Assembly (NCBI GenBank): GCA_937146765.1
Contig: CAKZRP010000023.1
Span: 28,711 to 92,710 of the forward strand
DNA from: an uncultured Paracoccaceae bacterium
GTDB taxonomy: Bacteria; Pseudomonadota; Alphaproteobacteria; Rhodobacterales; Rhodobacteraceae
Length of the DNA stretch: 64,000 nt
Direction of reading: 5' to 3'
Positions 58,225 to 64,000 of the stretch are shown piece after piece. The notes beneath the pieces were generated by a model that had not been told where the DNA came from, did not search any database, and saw only the letters and a list, made by a program, of their open reading frames with translations. The number at the start of each line of letters is the position of its first letter. Within the stretch, counting starts at the first letter, position 1. The position numbers were made by a program, and so were the translations under genes.

Positions 58225-59355
58225 ATGAAACATCTTATCGCCGCATCCGCTGCGACGACTTTGCTGGCATCCACTGCGCTGGCTAGCGGTCTGGACCGAA
58301 CCGGTCAGCCGATGGACCTGATCTTCGAGAAGGGCAACTATGTCGAGTTGAGCTTTGCACATACCACTACTTCGATCGAAGGCACCGATCTGGTCGGCAA
58401 TGCCACCGGCGACGTGGGCAAGAGCTTCAACATGATCGGTGGTGGTCTGAAGACCGACTTGAACGACCGCCTCTCTCTGGCGGTGATATTCGATCAACCC
58501 TGGGGTGTTGACATCGATTATCCCGGTGACGGTCCGTCGACCTCTGCGTTCGACTTCGAGCCGCTCCTCGAAGGCACCATGGCCGAGGCTAATTCCAATG
58601 CCGTGACCGCGATCCTGCGCTACAAGCTCAATGACCGCTTCAGCGTGCATGGAGGCCTGCGCTATCAGCAGATCGATGGCGAAATCACCCTTTCCGGCGA
58701 TGCCTACAACCGGACCCTGCCGCTCTCCGGCTATAACGTCGACGTGGATCGCGACGGTGCGTTTGGCTGGGTTGCCGGTGCCGCCTATGAAATCCCGGAT
58801 ATCGCACTGCGATTTGCGCTGACCTATCAGTCCGAGATCGAGCATGATTTTGCCCTGACAGAAACGCTGCCGGCAGCTCTGGGGGGATCCGTCCTCAACA
58901 CATCGACCAAGACCAAGACCCCGCAGTCTGTGAACCTCGACTTCCAGTCCGGCATCGCCAAGGACACGCTGCTGTTCGGCGGCATCCGCTGGGCGGAGCA
59001 CAGCGTCACCGACCTGGTGCCTCCAACTCTGGGGCGCGACCTGATCGATCTGGATGATTCCATCACCTACACCATCGGCGTCGGACGTCGCTTTAACGAG
59101 AATTGGTCCGGCTCTCTCGCCTATATCTACGAAGATGTGGATGGCGACGATCTGGTCTCTCCGCTGGCGCCCGTGCATGGGCTGCAGGCCATTCGCCTCG
59201 GCATCCAGTATCAGAACGACAAGATCAAAGTGGCCGCGGGCATCCGCTACACCAAACTGGGTGATGCGGTGGCTGCGCCTGGCGGCTCTTCAGCGGCAAA
59301 TTTCCGCGATAACGATGCCATCAGCTTTGGCCTGAAGGTCGGTTACTACTTCTGA
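58225..59355 (+). CDS. OmpP1/FadL family outer-membrane protein
   Basis: A 376-residue protein with a signal peptide (cut after STALA, about residue 21) and a beta-barrel ending in the terminal-aromatic signature GLKVGYYF. The FadL blocks include GLDRTGQPMDLIFEKGNYVELSFAH and TTYTIGVGRRFNENW-like strands. FadL proteins import long-chain fatty acids and other hydrophobic compounds through the outer membrane. GAGGGAGG precedes the ATG, and a strong terminator follows. Confidence 0.9.
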   Translation: MKHLIAASAATTLLASTALASGLDRTGQPMDLIFEKGNYVELSFAHTTTSIEGTDLVGNATGDVGKSFNMIGGGLKTDLNDRLSLAVIFDQPWGVDIDYPGDGPSTSAFDFEPLLEGTMAEANSNAVTAILRYKLNDRFSVHGGLRYQQIDGEITLSGDAYNRTLPLSGYNVDVDRDGAFGWVAGAAYEIPDIALRFALTYQSEIEHDFALTETLPAALGGSVLNTSTKTKTPQSVNLDFQSGIAKDTLLFGGIRWAEHSVTDLVPPTLGRDLIDLDDSITYTIGVGRRFNENWSGSLAYIYEDVDGDDLVSPLAPVHGLQAIRLGIQYQNDKIKVAAGIRYTKLGDAVAAPGGSSAANFRDNDAISFGLKVGYYF

Positions 59356-59381
59356 TCCCCGAACGGATCTGAAATTCTCTC

Positions 59382-59411
59382 GGCTCCGTCCTTGTGACGG
59401 GGCCTTTTTTT
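59382..59411 (+). terminator. FadL gene terminator
   Basis: GGCTCCGTC (59382-59390) pairs with GACGGGGCC (59396-59404) around a 5-nt loop, followed by seven T residues. Confidence 0.9.
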
Positions 59412-59539
59412 CGGCTCGCGATCCCCGCCAAGGGTCAAATGCGTCACCGAGGTGGGGCAACCTGCCGCCCGTTGGAATTGACGCCAGACCTGCGCCTCTC
59501 TAGCAAGGCGGGACAGACCGCGAAAAAGGCAAGGTTTTC

Positions 59540-60403
59540 ATGCTTTACTCCTCAGCACAGGCCTGGCGCGATGCGCCGTCCAAACGGGTACTCTTTTTTG
59601 GCATGTCGGGCCTCGGCAAGACCTATGTGAGCAATGTGCTGCGCGGTTCGGGCCAGTGGTTTCACTACTCCGCCGATTATCGCATCGGCACCCGTTACAT
59701 GGGCGAATATATTGCCGACAATGCCAAGGCCGAGGCGATGAAGGTCCCGTTTCTGCGCGACCTCCTGTTGAACGACTCCATCGATATTTCCTCGAACATC
59801 ACCTTCGAGAACCTCTCTGCGGTCACGGCCTATCTCGGCGTTCCAGGCGACCCCACAAAGGGCGGCCTGCCGATTGCCGAATACCGCAACCGGCAGGATC
59901 AGTTCCGCCGCGCGGAGATCGACGCGCTCCTAGATACCCGCTATTTCATCGAGCGCTCCGAGCGGATCTATGGATATCCGCATTTCATCTGCGACTCCGG
60001 CGGGTCAATCTGCGAATGGGTTGATGCCAATGACCCGAACGACCGCCTCTTGTCGGACCTGTCGCAGCATACGCTTCTGGTCTGGATCAAGGGGTCGGAG
60101 GCCCATACGGACGAGCTCATTCGTCGCTTTGACCGCGCGCCCAAACCGATGGCCTACCAGCCCGAATTCCTGAACCGAGTCTGGCAGGAATATCTGAGCA
60201 AAAACAATATCAAGGACGATGAAGTCAACCCTCACGCCTTTTTGCGCTGGACCTATGCACAGGCGCTGGCGCACCGCCAGCCGCGCTACGAGGCGATGGC
60301 GCGGAACTGGGGTGTAACCGTCACAGCCGACCAGATTGCAGCCGTGAAGTCTGCGCTCGATTTCGAGGAGTTGATTGCATCCGCCCTTGAGGCCCGCACG
60401 TAA
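59540..60403 (+). CDS. conserved P-loop ATPase
   Basis: A 287-residue protein with Walker A GMSGLGKT at residues 21-28, preceded by a short hydrophobic strand. No strict Walker B or second known domain is visible. The C-terminal half has KPMAYQPEFLNRVWQEYLSKNNI and TYAQALAHRQPRYEAMARNWG. I recall similar ATPases beside metA in other Rhodobacterales, but no function is known. Its stop lies directly before the candidate riboswitch of metA, so it is upstream of, not controlled with, that element. Confidence 0.7.
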   Translation: MLYSSAQAWRDAPSKRVLFFGMSGLGKTYVSNVLRGSGQWFHYSADYRIGTRYMGEYIADNAKAEAMKVPFLRDLLLNDSIDISSNITFENLSAVTAYLGVPGDPTKGGLPIAEYRNRQDQFRRAEIDALLDTRYFIERSERIYGYPHFICDSGGSICEWVDANDPNDRLLSDLSQHTLLVWIKGSEAHTDELIRRFDRAPKPMAYQPEFLNRVWQEYLSKNNIKDDEVNPHAFLRWTYAQALAHRQPRYEAMARNWGVTVTADQIAAVKSALDFEELIASALEART

Positions 60404-60468
60404 CGGACTTATTTACAGCAGCCTGCTAACAAAGGCAGGTACCCTCCGGCACATTCCAAAAAGGACCT
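60404..60468 (+). promoter_or_regulatory. candidate SAM-responsive riboswitch (SAM-II/SAM-V-like)
   Basis: Between the ATPase stop and metA lies a compact element. A short outer stem CGGA (60404-60407)/TCCG (60445-60448) encloses a T-rich strand (CTTATTTACAG) and an inner hairpin CCTGC (60422-60426)/GCAGG (60435-60439). The 3' tail AAAAAGGA (60458-60465) contains the metA ribosome-binding site. T-rich loop plus AAAAAGG tail recalls the SAM-II pseudoknot, which controls metA in alphaproteobacteria. The pseudoknot pairing was not fully resolved by eye. Confidence 0.5.
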
Positions 60469-60471
60469 GAC

Positions 60472-61410
60472 ATGCCTATCAAGATCCCCGCTGACCTGCC
60501 CGCCTACTCCGTTCTGTCGAACGAGGGCGTCATGGTCATGTCGCCGGATCAGGCGGCGCGTCAGGACATCCGTCCGATCAAGATCGGGCTATTGAACCTG
60601 ATGCCGAAGAAGATCCAGACCGAGAACCAATTTGCCCGCCTGATCGGCGCGACGCCCTTGCAGATCGAGTTTTCATTGATCCGGATGACCGAGCATCAGA
60701 CCAAAAACACTGCAGCCGAGCATATGGCAGAGTTCTATCGCTCTTTCCAAGAGGTGAAGGACGAAAAATTCGACGGCCTGATCATCACCGGCGCCCCGAT
60801 CGAGCATCTGCCCTTTGAGGAGGTCACCTATTGGGACGAACTCTGCGAGGTGTTTGAGTGGACCCAGACCAACGTGCATTCCACCTTTGGCGTCTGCTGG
60901 GGCGGAATGGCGATGATCAATTACTTCCATGGCGTGAGGAAACATATCCTCGATCACAAGGCCTTTGGTTGTTTCCGCCATCAGAACCTGCAGCCGACTT
61001 CGCCCTATCTCCTGGGTTTCTCGGATGATTTCGTGATCCCGGTATCCCGCTGGACCGAAATGCACCAATCCGAGATCGACGCGGCCCCGGGCTTGACTAC
61101 GCTTCTTGGAAGCCCCGAGGTCGGACCCTGCCTGGTGGAGGATCCTGCACACCGGGCCCTCTATATCTTCAACCATTTTGAGTATGACAGCGACACGCTC
61201 AAGCAGGAATATGACCGCGACGTGGCCAATGGCACAGAAATCAACGTGCCGCTCAATTACTACCCGGACGACGACCCAAGCCAGAAGCCGCTGAACCGCT
61301 GGCGCAGCCATGCCCATCTGCTTTATCGCAACTGGATCGCCGAGATCTATGAAACCACGCCCTTTGACGTGGCGCGGATCGGGTTGGAATCCACCGACCT
61401 TCGGGCCTGA
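60472..61410 (+). CDS. metA: homoserine O-acyltransferase MetA, predicted acetyl type
   Basis: A 312-residue enzyme with the catalytic Cys142 ([13 protein letters not shown]), [10 protein letters not shown], and RFRH-like GCFRHQN/HFEYD blocks. Position 111 is glutamate ([12 protein letters not shown]), the residue that in Bacillus cereus directs the family to acetyl-CoA; Escherichia MetA has glycine there and uses succinyl-CoA. So homoserine O-acetyltransferase is predicted. It starts methionine synthesis. AAGGA of the upstream RNA element is its ribosome-binding site. Confidence 0.93.
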   Translation: MPIKIPADLPAYSVLSNEGVMVMSPDQAARQDIRPIKIGLLNLMPKKIQTENQFARLIGATPLQIEFSLIRMTEHQTKNTAAEHMAEFYRSFQEVKDEKFDGLIITGAPIEHLPFEEVTYWDELCEVFEWTQTNVHSTFGVCWGGMAMINYFHGVRKHILDHKAFGCFRHQNLQPTSPYLLGFSDDFVIPVSRWTEMHQSEIDAAPGLTTLLGSPEVGPCLVEDPAHRALYIFNHFEYDSDTLKQEYDRDVANGTEINVPLNYYPDDDPSQKPLNRWRSHAHLLYRNWIAEIYETTPFDVARIGLESTDLRA

Positions 61411-61420
61411 GGCGGTGCGC

Positions 61421-62383
61421 ATGAGCGCCCTTGCCGCTGTGACACTGGCGCTTGGCCTCACGGGCTATGGCTTGTTGAGCCTGCGGATAACCACGCGGGA
61501 ACAGCAGGCCGAAGCCGCTTATCCACCCGAAGGCCGGTTGATCCAGGTGGAAGGTCAGCAGATCCATGTGGTCGAGCGCGGCCTGCCGCGGGGCGAAGGT
61601 CCGGATCTGGTGCTCATCCATGGCTCCAACGGCAGCACCCGCGACATGACCTTCCGGCTGGCCCCCGCTCTGGAGGATTCCTATCGCATTCTGATCTTTG
61701 ACCGCCCTGGTCTCGGATACTCTGAATCCTCTGGCAACGAGGGGACCAGCATCCAGACCCAGGCTCGCCTGTTGCAAAGAGCCAGCCAGCAGCTCGGTGC
61801 AGCACGCCCCATCGTCCTTGGCCAGAGCTATGGCGGCGCGGTGGCACTGGCCTGGGCAACTGGACATCCCGATCACATCGCAGCCCTCGTCTCGGTATCA
61901 GGGGTGTCGCATCCCTGGCAGTCGGACCTGCCCCTGTTCTACCGGCTGACCTCCTCCGACCTCGGCGCCGCACTGCTGGTGCCGCTGCTCACAGCCCTTG
62001 TGCCCCAATCCTACGTTCGCGCCTCGCTGGAGGAGGTCTACGCTCCCCAACCGGTCCCCGATGGATATGCGGAACATTTCGGACTTACAATGAGCCTGCG
62101 CCGCTCCTCCCTGCGGGCCAATGCCCGCCAACGCGCCAACCTCCTTGCCGAAGTCCAAGCGTTGCAGAACCTCTATCCCTCGCTCGCGCTCCCCATCGAG
62201 ATCCTGCATGGGGAAGCCGATACCACCGTTGGAATTTCCATTCACTCCGAGCGGCTTGCAGAGCAAACCTCAACTGCGCATCTGACCCGGCTGGACAATG
62301 CCGGCCACATGCCGCATCAGACCCACACCAAGGCGGTCGTGGCAGCGATCCACCGGGCCGCCTTACGGGCGAACTTGCGTTAA
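61421..62383 (+). CDS. alpha/beta hydrolase with N-terminal membrane anchor
   Basis: A 320-residue protein. A hydrophobic N-terminal segment (AAVTLALGLTGYGLLSL) suggests a membrane anchor or uncleaved signal. The fold has HGSNGSTRDM at the oxyanion strand, the nucleophile elbow GQSYGGAVAL (Ser near residue 133) and the terminal His in DNAGHMPHQTH. The substrate is unknown. It begins 10 bp after metA and may be co-transcribed with it. Confidence 0.87.
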   Translation: MSALAAVTLALGLTGYGLLSLRITTREQQAEAAYPPEGRLIQVEGQQIHVVERGLPRGEGPDLVLIHGSNGSTRDMTFRLAPALEDSYRILIFDRPGLGYSESSGNEGTSIQTQARLLQRASQQLGAARPIVLGQSYGGAVALAWATGHPDHIAALVSVSGVSHPWQSDLPLFYRLTSSDLGAALLVPLLTALVPQSYVRASLEEVYAPQPVPDGYAEHFGLTMSLRRSSLRANARQRANLLAEVQALQNLYPSLALPIEILHGEADTTVGISIHSERLAEQTSTAHLTRLDNAGHMPHQTHTKAVVAAIHRAALRANLR

Positions 62384-62441
62384 CCGGCTTAACATTGAAC
62401 AGTAGCGTGGGACAGAACCGGACAGGAAGGATGGATGTGCG

Positions 62442-63311
62442 ATGACCTTGCCATTTGACGGAGCGATCAGCCGGTTCTTTGAGGAGGAGGCTCCCAAAGC
62501 CATCCGCAAGGCCATAGACGCCGCGGGAAAGGATGACATCCTGAGTTCCAGCTTTCCCTATTCCTCAGAGCTCGCCAAAAAAGACTACGACAAGCAATTC
62601 GAGGCGCTACAAATCGAACTGGTAAAGATGCAGGCCTGGGTCAAAGCCTCCGGCGCCCGCGTCGCAATTGTTTTTGAAGGGCGTGATGCGGCCGGCAAGG
62701 GGGGAACGATCAACCGGTTCCGCGAGAATCTGAATCCGCGCGGCGCCCGGGTCGTCGCCCTCGCCAAGCCGACCGAAACAGAAGCCACCCAATGGTATTT
62801 CCAGCGCTACATCACCCAACTCCCTGCAGGTGGCGAGATCGTCTTCTTTGACCGCAGCTGGTACAACCGTGGCGTGGTCGAGAAGGTCTTCGAGTTCTGC
62901 ACGGATGCGCAGCGGGAACATTTCTTCGATCAGGTCGTCGATTTCGAGAAGATGCTGGTGGACGAGGGCATCCATCTCTTCAAATTTTGGCTCAATGTTG
63001 GGCGGGCCGAGCAATTGCGGCGCTTTCTTGCCCGCGAACAGGACCCGCTGAAACAATGGAAACTCAGCTGGATCGATGTGGAGGGCCTGCGCCGTTGGGA
63101 TGCCTATTCCCATGCCATCCGAGAAACCCTCTATCGCGGTCAAAGCTCACACGCGCCTTGGACCGTGGTCCGCTCTGACGACAAGAAACGCGCCCGGCTG
63201 GAAGCGATCCGTCACGTGCTGCTCAATATCGACTATGAAAACAAGAACCTGGCGGCCCTGGGCACCGCCGATTCCGCCATTTGTGGTGGTCCCGACATCT
63301 GGGATGCCTAA
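62442..63311 (+). CDS. ppk2: polyphosphate kinase 2
   Basis: A 289-residue PPK2 with Walker [12 protein letters not shown] (from residue 79) and Walker [11 protein letters not shown] (from residue 136), then the lid module. It transfers phosphate between polyphosphate and nucleoside diphosphates. The single PPK2 domain is of normal length. Its last eight bases overlap the TetR gene start, so the two are translated together. Confidence 0.95.
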   Translation: MTLPFDGAISRFFEEEAPKAIRKAIDAAGKDDILSSSFPYSSELAKKDYDKQFEALQIELVKMQAWVKASGARVAIVFEGRDAAGKGGTINRFRENLNPRGARVVALAKPTETEATQWYFQRYITQLPAGGEIVFFDRSWYNRGVVEKVFEFCTDAQREHFFDQVVDFEKMLVDEGIHLFKFWLNVGRAEQLRRFLAREQDPLKQWKLSWIDVEGLRRWDAYSHAIRETLYRGQSSHAPWTVVRSDDKKRARLEAIRHVLLNIDYENKNLAALGTADSAICGGPDIWDA

Positions 63312-63921
63312 ACGCGGTTATCATCACGGGAACCTGCGTCAGGCCTTGGTCGAAGCCGCCCTGCGGTTGATCGAGTCAAAAGGGCCGACCGGTTTCACCC
63401 TAACGGAGGCGGCCAAGCAGGCAGGCGTGACCCCCGCGGCCGTCTACCGCCACTTCGAGGGGCGCGAAGACCTAATTGCCGAGGCCGCGCGTCAGGGTTT
63501 CCTGATGTTTGCAGACCTGATGCAGCACGCCTATGACAAATACCAGCCCTCTGCTCTGGCAGCCTTCGAGGCCACCGGCCGCGCCTATCTCGCCTTTGCG
63601 CGCAAACATCCCGGCCATTACATCGCCATGTTCGAAAGCGGCATTTCCGCAAACCGTACACCCGAGCTTGCGGATGCTGCGGCCCGCGCCCGTGGTGTGC
63701 TGGAACGGGCTGCCAATGAGCTCAGCAAGCATATTCCGGCCGACAAGAGACCACCCGCCACGATGTTCTCGGCCCATATCATGGCCATGAGCCACGGGGT
63801 CGTGGAACTCTATGCCCGCAATGCCCCTGGGACGAGTTCGCCCTATGCGCCTGAGGACCTGCTGGAAAGCGGTATCGGAGTCTATCTGCGGGGCCTTGGC
63901 CTGATCGCACCGGACAGCTGA
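63304..63921 (+). CDS. TetR/AcrR family regulator, WHG domain
   Basis: A 205-residue repressor-type protein. The HTH is in [47 protein letters not shown] (about residues 15-60); the C-terminal WHG/TetR_C_33-type domain follows. The ligand is unknown. ATG 63304 lies inside ppk2 (8-bp overlap). The last 79 bp of the window after it contain the inverted repeat TCCTGATC/GATCAGGA and a purine-rich AGGAAGGA, perhaps the ribosome-binding site of a gene that starts outside. Confidence 0.9.
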   Translation: MPKRGYHHGNLRQALVEAALRLIESKGPTGFTLTEAAKQAGVTPAAVYRHFEGREDLIAEAARQGFLMFADLMQHAYDKYQPSALAAFEATGRAYLAFARKHPGHYIAMFESGISANRTPELADAAARARGVLERAANELSKHIPADKRPPATMFSAHIMAMSHGVVELYARNAPGTSSPYAPEDLLESGIGVYLRGLGLIAPDS

Positions 63922-64000
63922 TCGTAACGGGTGTTCTGGCCCCACCTACCGCCCGGCGTCCTGATCTGAGATTGGCTCTTTCGGAGTGGATCAGGAAGGA

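Overview
The window looks like a chromosomal segment of a Roseobacter-group alphaproteobacterium (Rhodobacterales). Supporting signs are high GC, fused IspDF, the dusB(nifR3)-ntrBC-ntrYX-trkAH-hfq-hflX gene order, NtrC and NtrX without the sigma-54 contact motif, a metal-variant HemB, and a small-protein/HTH-protein pair of the Rhodobacterales families DUF6477 and DUF6456. No plasmid, prophage, insertion sequence or CRISPR array is visible. The gene content is mostly core metabolism and regulation.

Layout. 1-6 kb: 3' end of a corrinoid-protein activator (RACo-type), tRNA-Gly(CCC), an acyl-CoA thioesterase-like protein, pgl, usg and gyrA. 6-10 kb: minus-strand operon trmJ-like methyltransferase, ctaA (haem A synthase), M32 carboxypeptidase; then a ThiE-like protein. 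10-15 kb: HupE/UreJ and DUF4198 genes whose divergent start codons overlap, the pseudouridine catabolism pair psuK-psuG, and a DUF502 protein. 15-19 kb: bdhA plus a patatin, preceded by a promoter-hairpin-terminator unit (candidate sRNA or attenuator), and an orphan YejA-type peptide-binding protein. 19-24 kb: XRE-cupin regulator divergent from an acyl-CoA ligase and a DsbA/FrnE protein, and a Bcr/CflA exporter. 24-33 kb: mfd, a membrane protein, hemB, a Tat/lipobox SYLF protein, an HIBADH-family dehydrogenase and a penicillin-acylase family hydrolase.

33-46 kb is one long minus-strand cluster for nitrogen sensing (ntrBC, ntrYX), potassium uptake (trkAH) and RNA/ribosome control (hfq, hflX), headed by dusB. 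46-52 kb holds ispDF-pgpA-cinA with overlapping stops and starts, a COQ10/RatA-type protein, hpt, an RcnB-like protein, an M20 amidohydrolase and lipA. 52-54 kb holds a divergent pair that I read as the gene-transfer-agent activator gafA (DUF6456) and its DUF6477 neighbour. 54-64 kb: a non-pyrrolysine MttB methyltransferase, guaA, an EamA transporter, a FadL-type porin, a P-loop ATPase, a candidate SAM-II/SAM-V-type riboswitch before an acetyl-type metA, an alpha/beta hydrolase, and ppk2 overlapping a TetR regulator.

Most worth a second look: the compact RNA unit upstream of bdhA, the putative riboswitch before metA, the gafA-like divergon with a low-GC stretch and long inverted repeat beside it, and the CATG-shared start of the HupE/DUF4198 pair.
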